Source: Prostheceraeus crozeri
Taxonomy: Eukaryota > Platyhelminthes > Polycladida > Euryleptidae
NCBI GenBank assembly: GCA_907163375.1
Contig: CAJQUW010000932.1
Location: forward strand, 620,001-684,000
Length of the DNA stretch: 64,000 nucleotides
Direction: 5' to 3'
Within the stretch, counting starts at the first letter, position 1. Each line of letters starts with the position of its first letter. Under the pieces are notes generated by a model. It saw only the letters and a list, made by a program, of their open reading frames with translations, had not been told where the DNA came from and ran no database searches. Shown here one piece after another: positions 33,493 through 45,850 of the stretch. Position numbers and translations under genes: made by a program.

Positions 33493-35502
33493 TCAGTGGC
33501 AAGTTGCCTTATGATCACGTTTAAGAAAATACTCTTGAGGTTGAACATGAAAGTGATAGGAACCCATCGAATCTCTCATTCAACATACATTAAATCTCCA
33601 AGGCTGTCATGAGAATCTGTGAAATACCATCATTCCTTCTGCATTACAATCATGATCACTCAATTCCGTTGCAATTTCTGCAAAACTGCAAAAATTTGCA
33701 TATGTCTCACATTTTGTGACAAGCTGTATCTCCCTTGAGTTCATTCAATAAAATCGAAAGTGTATACACATTGGGGATTTAATAAATGCGGATATTACCA
33801 CTCTACCTAACATATAATAGGAGTAGTGATGCAAATGGAAAATTTTGAAATTTTTTTTGGTGATTGAATTTTTCCACCTATGTTTTGGAGACTTATTATA
33901 GTCGTATGAAAAGACTATGTAATATTCAAAGACCGAAAACTTCTCTATCATCCCTGTATGTTAACTTTTTATAACCAACTGCACCTTTTCTATGTCTATT
34001 TCAGATATTTCCAAATGAATTTCAGACATAAGATGGATTTCAGATTTCTCTATCTGAATTTCAGATATCTGTCAGAAACTCAACTTTGAAAAGATCTTAA
34101 ATCCAACTGGAGATTCATGTGGATCATATCTGAAATTCATTTGGGTAGATCTGAAATCGAGTTGGAACTGTCTGAACCATCTGAACTAGAAATGGAGGAT
34201 GTGTATCCTCAGCGATGATATCGTACAATAAGCCAGAAGTTAGGATCATAGATATTCTTTTACTCATCACAAATATCTTTAGTGACCAAATATCTCACGA
34301 GTTTACAGTCTTTATGTCTTCCCATATGGTCGCTCATGAATGCTGTGTGGACTGTGTGCTTATACTTCACTTGTTCATCAACACATGAAGAATTTGTATC
34401 ACTGATCAACGCTGCATAATAAAGCTTAAACATAAGCTAATAAGCAAACTCTAAAATGAAGCACACTATTTTTGCTCCAGATCTTTCACACTGCATGAAA
34501 TTATACCCCTATTGTAAAGCAAGATTCACGTTATCCCAAACGGTGTCTGTATGATAATTAAAAATGCTAACAAAATGGCACAAGCTTCTGGTGTCAAAGA
34601 AATGTTCAAAAATCCGTGGACGGAACTCGCATACGATCGCTTTCACTAGACGAAATGACTTACTTAATCTTACTAAGGAAATCTTACAAGTTCTGACCAG
34701 AAAGTACCAGTCGTGCCAAGTCTTATTAGCAAATCTGATAAGATCTTATTTGTGATTTTTAGAAATCTTTTGAGTTGAAAAAGTCTCATATTTTGAGTTT
34801 GTCTACATATATTCAGTGCACTGATCGTTCCAGTAAGATCATTTAACAACTAAAACCATTGATATCGTCTTATCTTCGCACTGTAATCGGATCAGATTTC
34901 AGTTCACTAATTTCAGTTCACTTTATTAAATTTCAATTATCTGCTGGTAAGATCTGAAAAGATCCTATTTTGCAAAATATAAGACTTAGTAAGTCTGGTA
35001 CTTTCTGGTCAGGAAATGTAAGATCTTAAATAAAAAAAGTTCTGATCAGACTTTGCAAGAATCTGATCAGACTTAATAAGACTTAGCAAGTCTTCGTCTA
35101 GTGCAATGATGAAATTAAGAGTTTTAGACCCAATTTATTGATACCTAGCTGCCTCGGCAGTGGAAGCGCTCAAATTATAAGGACTATCAAAAAAATCAAA
35201 AACTTTCAAAATTTTCCAATTTTTTCCATAATTTTCCACGGAAAATTTTTATCACTAGATAGGAGCCATCGAATTTCTTAACATTGCCTGTCCAGGGCTG
35301 TCATGACACGGACGATCTGTAAAATAATATAATTTCCTTCTGCATGATGCTATCATGATCAGTCAATTCCGTTGCAATTTCTTCAAAACTGCATAAATGT
35401 GCTTATATCTTACATTTGGAAACATGTCCGACTGTATCCGCCTCGAGTTCATTTAATAAAATAAAAAGTGTATACATCATTGGGCATTTAATAAATGCGG
35501 AG
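33493..35502. repeat. interspersed repeat tract with inverted copy of 6350-7560
   Basis: 33493-33810 continues the repeat split by Gypsy-1 (atgatcacgtttaagaaaat). About 33810-35275 is the inverted partner of 6350-7560 and contains a MITE. 35275-35502 is another copy of the module seen at 33600-33800 (tcaattccgttgcaatttct, aataaatgcggag). No coding sequence is recognised. Confidence 0.65.
34648..35107. mobile_element. ~460-bp palindromic MITE
   Basis: Ends are inverted repeats cactagacgaa and ttcgtctagtg. The interior is also partly palindromic: gaccagaaagtaccag near 34697 pairs with ctggtactttctggtc near 34998. The homologous stretch at ~6630-6660 lacks it, so it is an insertion. No ORF. The superfamily cannot be assigned because the target duplication is unclear. 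Confidence 0.7.
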
Positions 35503-35508
35503 TACCAC
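35503..35508. repeat. 6-bp target-site duplication, left (TACCAC)
   Basis: TACCAC precedes CCCAAGTAAAA and recurs at 41069-41074. Joining the flanks gives a continuous repeat sequence, gcggagtaccactatgattc. Confidence 0.75.
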
Positions 35509-38500
35509 CCCAAGTAAAAAATGACGTTTTTTCAACGGTTGAAATCATCTTTGAAAACTAACCAAAAATCAACTTGGTGTGACAAACGTTGAAAAAACGT
35601 TGAATAAACGTTGCTGATAAACGTACGGTTGAAATCATCGTTGAAAACTAACCAATAATCAACTTGGTGTGAAAAACTTTGAAAAAACGTTGAATACACG
35701 TTGATTAAACATTTTAATTGTTTCTGCGGATATAAGCCCTAGATGACCGTTTTTGGATAAAACATGGATAATGCATGCACCATGGATAAACCCTATCAAG
35801 AAGTATCGTTACATATTAAGTAAAATGGACTTTCTTTGGAATAAGAATGGCTATACGCTACTAATAATATTTAACACTGTGAAGAGTGGGAAAAGTTTAT
35901 AAAATTTGCTCTAAATAAAAATTTGGAATTGTACATGGTTAAAACATCGATCATCCATGTACGTGGATAAAATATAACTAAAAGAGCGCTTCATTTAAAG
36001 AAGAATTGTCCATTTGAATTAGATACCGATTTTAACTAATAATATTGATGCTGTAAGAAGTGACATAAATGCATTTAAATAACTCAAAGAATCGCCCATG
36101 GATACAACATTGACATATGAAACATGCGTATATACTATTATTTCGAGTATTTCATATACATGTGCTCTTTTTATTTGATGAAATTTTGTAGACCTACAGA
36201 AAAAAATGATGAAGTCACCCGAATATCTACTTTATGCCTGTATAAAATAGATATTCGGGTGACTTCATATCATCTCCCTCTCTCTTTCTCACTCACTCTG
36301 TCCCCTTTTCTTCTTCCTCTCATTTTTCATCATCGTTCACACTCACTACATGTATACTGTATAGCTACTATAGCAACAACACCAATCAACACTGACGAAC
36401 GAATCAGGTCAACAATTACACATGACATATATTCTCAAAGGGAGCCTAAGCAATTCTACTGACACACATTTTGCTTCTCAAATCGAAATATCTGTCAATT
36501 GAAATCTATAAGCTCCACGTACCGTACCCATCAGCATGTCGATTTTGATCGATTTGCTCGTGTGTTCGCCAAATTGCTAGGCTAATAATTTGCAAAACTT
36601 TTGATATTAAATCGGTGTGTAACTGGACCAAACAATTGCATAAGCATCCAGCTCCATCTGCGTAATCGTATCTCGCTTCTATAACTTTCCGTCACTTAAG
36701 GAAATTCGATCGCCACGCGCACGCAGCTGAGGGAGTTCAGTCACATTGTTGGCAGCCTGTGATGGCCGTGGCCGCATCTGCGTGCAGACTGAGAAGTAGT
36801 GGTCGATAATATTCTCCCGCTGCGAATTGTTGATGCCTGTGACTCATAGCTCCTGCTTATAATTATTGTCCGCCCATGACGTGAAACAGAAAGCTGCACA
36901 AGTCAGGCGCAGTAGCTTGTGCACTCTTCGAACTATCTTCGGGTCTATCGAACCCGTGTTTACGTGTGCTGCTTGCTATTACAAAAATCAGCGCATCAAG
37001 AGGATATTTCTACTCACACACCGTTATTTAGTCATCGTCGGTTTTGTGATCTACGTTTTTCATCATCCTACTTCGCTATCATGCACAATACATAGAGCAC
37101 AATCTACTTACGACTACCTCACTGACCTGCAATGTGTCCAGTTATATGGATTTACCATCAATTCTCTTTCAATTATCAACAAATCGAAAATGAAAAGCAC
37201 TCGTATGTAGTCAGTGAGTTCTTCTACTCAATGAAGCCATCAAGTTCCTTCATGTATCAGAATTATTGAATTAAAAATGCATCTATTGGATCAGACTACA
37301 GAAAAAGGGTAAGTTTCTGAATGTTTTCAGATTTAGCTTGTCAATTTTGTTTCAGCATTTAGCTGCAAGTCTAGGTACATGTATTTGGAAATACCAAAAA
37401 CAAAATCGAAGGAGAGGTTTGGGCATGGATTAATTGGGTTCATTGATCATGAACGTATAGACCTTTCTATTAGTGATTACTGTTATATCTGCTTTTACTT
37501 TTACAAATGCTAAAAAGTTATAAGCGTCATACTTCATATAACTTACTGGTAACAACAAAATATCTCAATTACTCTTAGCTGTGTAGCAGACTTATCACAA
37601 GGAGTCCTACCAATACTTTGAATTCATTTGTGTGATGAAAAAAAATGATGTCACATGCTCAAGGCTTATTTACTTCGAATTCAATATGAGAAATTGAGTT
37701 GTGCATGTTTATCAGTTTTCAAGTCGACGTTTCTCGTTGAAAAATCGATAAAAAGTTGACTGTGTCGTGAAAAGAATTATAATTAAATGGAATTATGTTG
37801 AAATGATACAACATTATTTTTAAATCCGTAATTCTGACCCTTGTATTTAAAATAGCACAAACATCTGGGCATGTTGAGACAGAGTAGATGCATGCTAAAA
37901 ATTTGAGAAACTATGAGCATGAAAGAATTTGATTAGCGCAATAAAACCCATTGTAATTTAGCACTTCAATAATTAGATGTGTATCAGGCTATAGGTCTAC
38001 TTATGCTATAGCATTAATATTTGGATGACAAATAATTGAAAAAGTTTTTGAAACAGTTTAACATGCGTCAAGACCTAAAAATTCTATTTTCAGGACCGCA
38101 AAAAGTTTAGGTGGATAATGTTTTTATCAATTTCGACAATTATTATTGCTATTCGATTTCTGCTTAAGTTGTATAATTTTTCTATTGTTTCTTAAAGATG
38201 CATCCATCAAGGAAACATGTTTAAATAGGTCATTATTTCCATTTTAATTTCCATTGAATTGAAAACCTGTAGCTATTGCCTGTGGTAATTACTTATTTCA
38301 GAATTGCCACATTAAAAAAAATACCATCAATTTGATATTTCGAGTCGTTTAAGAAAACTAATCAAGCACACAAAAGATATAAATGCTACACCACGAACTA
38401 CACGTTGTATACGGCTACATGCACACCGTATAATTATGCGCACAAGACTAGTTTTGTGTTAAAGCCCTACAATGGGTTTAGTTGTGCAATTTAATCAATA

Positions 38501-41068
38501 ATTCTTCATGCTTTACGACAAGTATAAAACAATCAAAATGCAAACTCATTGCTACTCTTTCATTTGAATTTGTGTTGACTTATTACACATTATGCTTCGC
38601 ACTTTTCAATATTATTGTAGGCCTAGGTATTATGGTCACATGTTTGCTGTATGCCCATATGTCACCATGAATTACTTGAAGAGATGTCATATAAATAGTA
38701 GAGACAAGAGGATATTATGTGTGTATGTGTTTGTAGATTGTGTTTTTAAACAAACTGTTTGGATTTCAAAATAAATTTATATGTATCAATTTTATAATCA
38801 AAATTCAAACGCTCCTGAATATCTTCATCGCATGAACTGTTGAAAAAGCGGTCGGCAATAGGCTACATACTCCGTTTTTATTTGCAGATCACATTTTTCT
38901 AAAAAAGTTACTTGAATATCAGAATGAAATTGATAAATACTACGAGTATTGATTAGAAAATTATTAATAAATTGATAGTGATCACAATTTGGTCACTCCT
39001 GAATTTCTTCATTTGCTATCAAAATTCCTGTGAATATCACATGCCACATTGTCAAAGATTAAATGATCCAAAAGCAATTTTCTTAATTATCTTTACTATA
39101 ACACCCAATATTACTATAGATGATTTCTCCTTTAAACTTTGAGTAGGCCTACCCATGGAATGTTAATTGAGGGTAGTTCAGTTTGATAATTCTGCTCTGC
39201 ACATCAGCACAAAAGTTGTCTTCTTTTTACAGGTGTTGATTGCTGAGGCTGTGCAAACTCGTCTTATCTGTGCATCGATGACTCAAGACCTGACCTACGT
39301 TCGGCTGTTTTTCCGTCTTGTTATTTGAGCTAATTGGCACCGAAAGCTACTGGAATTTTATTTACCCATTAGTCTCTCATACTCGCAACGTCCAAGTGAT
39401 CATCAGATTCGGACAACCGCTTTGTGATCCAACCAAAGATGCTTTTGAGTGACCTCGCATCATCGCCTCAAACTTCATTTGAGTAGTGAATGTTTCTCTG
39501 TTGAACTGTAACAGAGAAAGTGGTATCATCTCTATTCTTAAAAATGTGACTGATAACGGCGCGACGGTGTTCGACTCGAAATGACAGTGTACCAGATGAC
39601 ATGAAATGCGCATTCGGGCTGTGGGCATGTTTTCTGTTTGGAGCGATTTTCAAATGAAGGATGATCAAATCCGGATAGAGAAATTTCCCATATATGTTGA
39701 TAAAAGTGATTTTCATCAAGATTATTTGTATCTGATCGTTCGATGTGTGCTACTATATAAACGTCATCTTGTATGGTGGTAAAGCTTTCTTCATTTGCTA
39801 AATTCTTAGTGGATGAAAAATTGTGTTTTTGAAAGATGTCCATCCCTTCTGCTGTTTACTTTGGAGAGCAGGGCTCAGTTTTTGTAATCTCGATGAATAT
39901 TATCCTACAAAGTAAAATTTTAGTAGGAATATTTTACCAAATGTATAGGCCTAACTACTGTTTTACTGCGAGGTTACTATTGTGCGGAAAGACGATCATG
40001 TCTGAAATTTGAATAAAGAGCACTTACTTCAGTTTAAAGCGCTATATTCTGTAGGCCCTATAGAATATAAAAAGAAGCGCATCGTGCCATAATGTATTTG
40101 TTTTAATCAGAAGAAAGCTCCATAAGCTGAATGATTGTTCAATCGTTTTTTATTCAAATTTCAAATATCTTTTAACTATTACTCAATAAACTGTGATGGC
40201 ACCCTTGCGGTCGGCAAGGCTGCATCAAGAAAATATCTAAAGAATATTTCAGAGTAGCATTTTCCGAATAATCGTTTGCACTGCCATTTTATATAGGTTT
40301 GTTATCAGGGATCGCAATTTTCCGATTTTTTACGAAATTAAACTAATGTAAATATTTCAAGTCTACGCATTCAAACCCGGTTTTTCCCGATTTTCCGTTT
40401 TATGTAGGTCACCTTGTTTCATTTTCGTTTTAAGTCACATAATCGTCACATAAGCAATGATAGCAAAATTTAGAGCATGTAACAGTTTATGAACCTCAAA
40501 TATGAAACATTATCTTCTACAACTATTCTACCAATTCCCGGTCAAAACATCGCAAGATTAATTCACAATGCTGCTGCAAATTACTTAATTGCATTTTTAT
40601 ATTCAATCACCATAATAGGTACGTGCCTAAATCAAGCGAAATTTCGTGACCTACAGTTTACAGTGCGGAAATAGGATGATTTTATGTGTTTAATGTATGA
40701 CTCCATATTGCATGAAGCCCGATATTTTCAGCTGATGTTCCAAGTGAGCTAGCAGTTTGTGATTCCAGTTTTATGTCATTTTTCTCATGGCAAATTACGT
40801 CATTGAAATGTAAATAGATATGCCTATCAACAATTGCGATATTTTCCTTACTTATATCGTTGAACGGGTAATGAGGATGAAAGGTTGAAAATCAGTTTAA
40901 AGAAGGTTTTATATTAACAGAAAGTGGTTGATAAAACGTTGATCAACCCACTTTCTTCAACGTTTTTAAGTAACGTTGAATCAACGTTGTATCATCGGCC
41001 AAAGCGTCACGATATCAACCATCCACCAACGTTGATTCAACGTTATCTTTTTAATTGGGATAATTGGG
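35509..41068. mobile_element. 5.6-kb non-coding element, CCCAA ends, unclassified
   Basis: Left end CCCAAGTAAAAAATGACGTT and right end ...AACGTTATC then TTTTTAATTGGG are imperfect inverted repeats, flanked by TACCAC. Subterminal regions are dense in aacgttgaa/ttcaacgtt palindromes (35530-35710 and 40920-41045). There is no transposase. Inside are a perfect 21-bp hairpin (36209-36268), a pyrimidine-rich run (36270-36320) and a more GC-rich block at 36650-37250. A donor-like AAAAAGGGTAAGTTT (~37303) and an acceptor-like ctttttacag (~39222) are also present. It is probably a large non-autonomous DNA transposon. ORFs at 36124, 36866, 39377-39843 and 40489 look incidental. Confidence 0.6.
36209..36268. 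repeat. perfect 21-bp inverted repeat with 18-nt loop
   Basis: atgaagtcacccgaatatct (plus one more base) at 36209-36229 pairs perfectly with 36248-36268. The loop is ctttatgcctgtataaaa. It is flanked downstream by a CT-rich run. The size resembles a short hairpin RNA precursor or a micro fold-back; there is no expression evidence. Confidence 0.85.
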
Positions 41069-41135
41069 TACCACTATGATTCGGATCATGATAATGCAAT
41101 TTCCGATGTCTATGGCTTTGACTAAGAGTAGGCAT
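41069..41135. repeat. target duplication TACCAC and short host repeat
   Basis: 41069-41074 is the right TACCAC. The remaining ~60 bp continue the host repeat up to the Gypsy-2 duplication GGCAT at 41131-41135. Confidence 0.7.
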
Positions 41136-41302
41136 TGTAGTAATATCTTATAGCCCCTGAGTCGGCAAGGGAAAACCAGCGTGCGTGGCGAGAACGATAG
41201 TGTCTCTATCGACAAATCAAATAGACCAATATACGAACAATTCTGCAATCCACTATCAGTGGTACAGATTAACAACTAAGCAATATACATCATTCTTCTA
41301 CA
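41136..41302 (-). repeat. Gypsy-2 3' LTR (left copy)
   Basis: 167 bp, TGTAGTAATATC to TTCTACA on the plus strand. It is flanked outside by GGCAT and inside by tctccccttttaac, the complement of a polypurine tract. Confidence 0.95.
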
Positions 41303-41432
41303 TCTCCCCTTTTAACAAACATTGTCATTTCACAGTAGGCGTATACAGTCATCGGTGTGTGTGAACAGTTCGGATCACATGATGATACATTAAACTGCAA
41401 ATCAATTCAAGGCATGCAATTCAGAGGAAGCA

Positions 41433-44043
41433 CTAATCACTATTAAAGATGTAACGATTAGGCGGAATAACTGGTCGACCTGATCGTGTCACGTAACAGT
41501 TCGTCTGAGGCGAATAGTCATCTGTTGCTGACACCACATTCGATTGAGATGCTGCATCCTGGAGAGGGTCTGGTATTCTCGAGATAATTGCAGATGAATC
41601 TTCTCTCGTCTTCTCTTCCTCCCCCGACCGAACCGGAGATGATGATGATGAAGAATACTCTCCGTGAAGCGTCCACGAGTTTCGCCCTTGGTCGAATGAA
41701 TCGCTGAACTCGTCTCCTTCTCTCGAAGAACACGCTGACATCGACTTCGTCATCAATACCAGTGCCAAACGATTTCGACGTATCCGGCTGCTACCAGAAG
41801 CTACAATAAAAGATCGGGGTTGCTCCGCCCGAGCAATAATATGTCCCATTCGTTTCAAGTCTCTAATCCAAACCAAATCATTAATTCCCAACTCCGGTAG
41901 TTCGCTAGTTCGATAGCGTTTGTCAAAATTTCTTTTTTGTTTCATGCGGTAGGATTCTTCCTTCTTGCGTAAATTATCCTCATTTGCAATTTCCGGTTTC
42001 AGCTTGGAAGGTATCACAGGTATTCTGGTTTGAAGCATTCTATTCATCAATAATTGACAGGGAGCTTTGCCGTTGATCAGAGGAGCAGTTCGGTATGCCA
42101 ATAATGCCATGTAAGGGTCTGGATTTTTTCTCAGTAAGTTCTTTACTGTTCTAACTGCTCTTTCTGCTTCACCGTTAGCTTGAGGAAACCTTGGGGAACT
42201 GGTTTCATGCTTGAAGGAGTATATCTGAGCGAATTTCCTGAATTCTTCAGAATTGTATTGAGGCCCATTATCAGAAATAACAGTTTCTGGTATTCCTTGG
42301 CAGGCAAAAATGCTTTTCAAACAGTTGACTAGATGCTCTGTCGTATAACCTTTCATTTCTCTGATTTCGATCCAACGGGAATAGTAATCAACAACAAGAG
42401 CATAAGTTCGGCTAGCGTGCTCAAAAATGTCGGATCCAACTTTCTGCCATGCATTGGAAGGAAATTCAGTAGGAATTAGAGGCTCCTTCCTTTCAGACCT
42501 GTTTTTCAAACAAACAGCGCAATTTGAAACAAAGTTCGCAATATGTTTTGAAATTTTAGGCCACCAAACAGCGTCTTTTGCTTTGGCACGACATTTAGAT
42601 ATCCCTAAATGGCCATCATGCAGTCTTGAGAGTACATCATCCCTTAGACATTTTGGAATAACAATACGTTCATTGTAGAGAAGGATATTGTCGATAATTG
42701 TAAAATGTGATCGATCATCCCAGAGCTGATTCAAGTGGGGTTCTGTTGGTCTATACTTCGGCCAACCGCCTGTAACGTATGTCTTGATTTCCTGGATGTC
42801 CTCGTCGTTGTGCTGTGCTGTTATAATTTCGGATAGTTTCTGAGGTGATGCCGGAAGTTTCGAAACTGTGTGCCTTGCAAAGTGCTGAATTTCCGAGATA
42901 AATTCAATTTCCGACACTGTCGGGTTTTCTTGTGACACTCGTGATAACGCATCAGCAGTGTATTGAAAGCTTCCTGGTACATATCTGACATTGGGCGAAT
43001 ACCTCATCATCCTAAGTCGGAATCTCTGTATTCTAGCGGGAATTTTCGATAAATCTGTAGTACTGAGTAAAGGAACGAGCGGTTTGTGATCGGTTTCCAG
43101 ATGGAAGTTCAAACCAAGGACGTATTCACTAAATCTTTCACATGCCCAACAGGACGCCAGGGCTTCTTTTTCAATAACTGCATACCTCTGTTCCGTGTCT
43201 GTTAAGGATCTCGAGGCAAAACATACTGGTCGTCTTGCTCCATCGTGTAACTGTAGAAGAACGGCTCCGATTCCAGTTGATGAGGCGTCCGCTGAGATAA
43301 TAGTTTCTCTACGTGGGTCATAAGAGGCCAATGTTTCCGACGAAGTCAACATTCTTTTTATCTGTTCGAATGCTCGCTCTTGGCCGAAGCTCCATGTCCA
43401 TTCATCATCGTCTTTCAATAGCTGGCGCAGTGGTTCATTGATCTGAGACAGTCGAGGGATAAATTTTCCAAGATGGTTTACCATTCCCATGAATCTCTGA
43501 AGTTCCTTTATATTTCTGGGCGGGGGAAACAATACTAATTCCTTGCTCGTCGATGATATTTCCTAAAAACATGGAATTTTTGGAAAATTCACATTTGTCA
43601 CACTTCAGCGTTAGACCGGATTCTTGCAATCTACTTAAAACTTGATGTAGTCGCGAATCGTGTTCGTTGCGATTGGCACCGTGGACCAAGATATCGTCCA
43701 TGTGACAAATAACTCCCTCGAGACCTTCTAAGATCCCTGACATGGTACGTTGAAAGATTTCTGGCGCCGACGAAATACCGAATGGCAGGCGGTTATATCT
43801 ATACCTTCCGAACGGTGTCAAAAATGTAGTTAAATTCTTCGATTCCTCATCAAGAGGTATTTGCCAGAATCCACTGTTGGCATCAAGTTTGCTAAATACA
43901 GTACTTCTCCCCAGTTTTGCTAAGCTGGCATCCACGGAAGCCATCGGGTGAATTTCACGTTCTACTGATCTGTTCAAATTCGTCAAATCAACACAAATTC
44001 TTACTTTCTTATTGGCTTTCGGTACGCATACGAGTCCAGAACA
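41433..44043 (-). pseudogene. Gypsy-2 reverse transcriptase, RNase H and integrase
   Basis: Continues gag-pro after a TAG at 44041-44043 that replaces the Trp expected before CSGLVCVPKAN. RT has KLDANSGFWQIPLD, LPFGISSAPEIFQR and HMDDILVHG. A one-base frameshift near 43530 (C-run) follows. RNase H has ISADASSTGIGAVLLQ and ETDHKPL, ending ADALSRV. Integrase has the HHCC domain (HDGHLG to CAVCL), Asp in VGSDIF, Asp in VISDNGPQY and Glu in NGEAERAVRT. A serine-rich C-terminal tail ends at 41433. Only two lesions are visible over 2.6 kb. Confidence 0.9.
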
Positions 44044-45525
44044 CTATTCAGTTGGCTCCGTGACCGGCGATATGACTCCAAGTTCCATCATTCTTTGTAT
44101 TTCCATCTTAACTTCGGGCAAAAGTGGGTGGGCTATTCTTCTGGGTGTGAATATTTGTATTGGCTTAGATTCGGGTCTCAATGTGATATGATATTCTGTA
44201 TTCAGCTTTCCTAATCCGTTGAATAAATTAGGGTATCTCACTTTGAAATCTTTTAAAGAACTTCCGACAACTTCATTAATTGCAGTCCGAGTAACTAGAT
44301 TCAGTTTTTCGCAGGCCACCTTACTCAGGAGAGAGTATCTCTGATTTCTGAGAACGTACAAAACCTCGGAACAGCTGTTACCTCCGATGGTCAGGGTCGC
44401 TTCTATAACTCCGATCGGTCTCAATTCTGTACCACCGGGTCCTTGGAGACATTTATCGATGTGTGTCAATGATTCTACGTCGAGCCAAGGGACTGTATCA
44501 CTCAATATGGAGACCGCCGCACCTGTGTCTAACTTGAATGCCGTTTTTCGACCATTAACCTGAACGTTTGCGGTCCAAAAGCTATTGGAATTGCAGTCCA
44601 CTGTTTTGTCCAAAAATGTACTTTCGTCATACCACTCATTGTTCCTTTCCGTTCCCTCAGCTATGTTTAACTCATTAACTTTAGAAGCTAGATTTGGGGA
44701 TCTCATTCGCAATCTGCAGGCTTTTACAAAATGTCCCCGGTTTGAGCAGTGATGACAAATAGCGTTCTTAGCAGGACAATTTTCTGGTTCATGATACTTC
44801 ATAGCACAAAAGCGGCATAATTTTGTATAGCTAGTGCTACCACTGGTTGTAGGACCTCTGTTCGATAGTAAACTGTTGGTAAGGCGTCTGTTTGCGAAAC
44901 TTTGGTTTACAGTTTGCTTGCTTTGTTTGACAAAATCAACAGATTCTTTATTACCCCGAACTACTTCGCGATTTAGTTTCCTCGATTCATGTTGGCGGCT
45001 TAAGGTAACTGCTTCTTCGAGAGTCAAATGAGCTTTTCCTTGGAGCCGATCAGACAAACCCTCGTCATTTACCCCGACAACGATCCTGTCGCGTATCAAC
45101 TCTTCTCGTAGTGCACCATATTTACACTCTGCAGCTAATTTGAATAAATCTTGTATAAAATCATCAATTGTTTCCCCATCTCTCTGGCTGCGTTTATTGA
45201 ACTTTGCTCTAAGAACTATTGTGTTTTTCCGCGCTTCAAAATACGAGTCGAAGGCATCTATCATGTCCTCGAATGTTGCGACAGTCTCATCGACATTGAG
45301 AGTAGACAGAATATCGTCAGCAGAATTGCCTACGGCGTACAATAGTGTGCTCACTTGTTCATTTTCCGGTTTTAGGTTCAGTTGAAAAGCAATTCTATAC
45401 CTTTCAAACCGTCTGCGCCATGTTGGCCATACTTCAGCTTGTGTAATAGTGGATTGGGGCAATGGATCAGGCAATGGAATTCCAGATGGGTTTCCGAAAG
45501 TTCCCGCAGGTTTATCCTCGGTCAT
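44044..45525 (-). CDS. Gypsy-2 gag and protease
   Basis: A 493-codon frame from ATG 45525. The gag capsid region has YFEARKNTIVLRAKFNKRSQ and FIQDLFKLAAECKYG. Two zinc knuckles follow (CRFCAMKYHEPENC and CHHCSNRGHFVKAC, ~234-268), then aspartic protease FKLDTGAAVSIL (~324-335). The frame ends in the RT N-terminus at VTEPTE before a TAG. Gag packages the element RNA and the protease matures the polyprotein. The frame itself is intact. No -1 shift signal between gag and pol is needed because they are in one frame. Confidence 0.92.
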   Translation of the reverse strand: MTEDKPAGTFGNPSGIPLPDPLPQSTITQAEVWPTWRRRFERYRIAFQLNLKPENEQVSTLLYAVGNSADDILSTLNVDETVATFEDMIDAFDSYFEARKNTIVLRAKFNKRSQRDGETIDDFIQDLFKLAAECKYGALREELIRDRIVVGVNDEGLSDRLQGKAHLTLEEAVTLSRQHESRKLNREVVRGNKESVDFVKQSKQTVNQSFANRRLTNSLLSNRGPTTSGSTSYTKLCRFCAMKYHEPENCPAKNAICHHCSNRGHFVKACRLRMRSPNLASKVNELNIAEGTERNNEWYDESTFLDKTVDCNSNSFWTANVQVNGRKTAFKLDTGAAVSILSDTVPWLDVESLTHIDKCLQGPGGTELRPIGVIEATLTIGGNSCSEVLYVLRNQRYSLLSKVACEKLNLVTRTAINEVVGSSLKDFKVRYPNLFNGLGKLNTEYHITLRPESKPIQIFTPRRIAHPLLPEVKMEIQRMMELGVISPVTEPTE

Positions 45526-45548
45526 TGTTCAGTTCACGTCCACGTTTA

Positions 45549-45560
45549 CCGCTGCCACCA
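45549..45560 (-). promoter_or_regulatory. Gypsy-2 primer-binding site (tRNA-Leu type)
   Basis: On the element strand it reads TGGTGGCAGCGG directly after the 5' LTR. It begins with the TGG that pairs with the tRNA CCA end. I match it to tRNA-Leu from memory of tRNA 3' ends, not from a search. Confidence 0.7.
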
Positions 45561-45727
45561 TGTAGTAATATCTTATAGCCCCTGAGTCGGCAAGGGAAAA
45601 CCAGCGTGCGTGGCGAGAACGATAGTGTCTCTATCGACAAATCAAATAGACCAATATACGAACAATTCTGCAATCCACTATCAGTGGTACAGATAAACAA
45701 CTAAGCAATATACATCATTTTTCTACA
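45561..45727 (-). repeat. Gypsy-2 5' LTR (right copy)
   Basis: 167 bp, same length as the left copy; differences seen are attaac/ataaac and cattc/cattt near the end. Followed by the GGCAT duplication at 45728-45732. Confidence 0.95.
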
Positions 45728-45850
45728 GGCATCTTTATGGTAGGCACAACGAAATCTATCAAAATTTGTGGAGTCACAGACAGTAGTAAGTAAAACTCCA
45801 CTTCTGGATAGCGCAAGATGGCCGCCGTCGCTGACGTCCCCCCCTTCCTG

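Larger units (their letters stand above)
41136..45727 (-). mobile_element. Ty3/gypsy retrotransposon Gypsy-2 (SURL-like), nearly intact
   Basis: A 4,592-bp element on the minus strand with two 167-bp LTRs (41136-41302 and 45561-45727) starting TGTAGTAAT and ending TTCTACA, flanked by GGCAT duplications (41131-41135 and 45728-45732). The LTRs differ at only two visible bases, so insertion is recent. The primer site next to the 5' LTR, ccgctgccacca on the plus strand at 45549-45560, matches the 3' end of tRNA-Leu as I recall it. The polypurine tract is at 41303-41316. One TAG and one frameshift interrupt gag-pol. It resembles the sea-urchin SURL/Mag lineage. Confidence 0.9.

Noticed and set aside
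36866..37210. 114-codon ORF in the GC-richer block considered as a captured exon
   Set aside because: No recognisable protein; only a donor-like site downstream. Kept as a remark in the element entry.
39377..39843. Three overlapping minus-strand ORFs
   Set aside because: Mutually overlapping frames without motifs inside a non-coding element.
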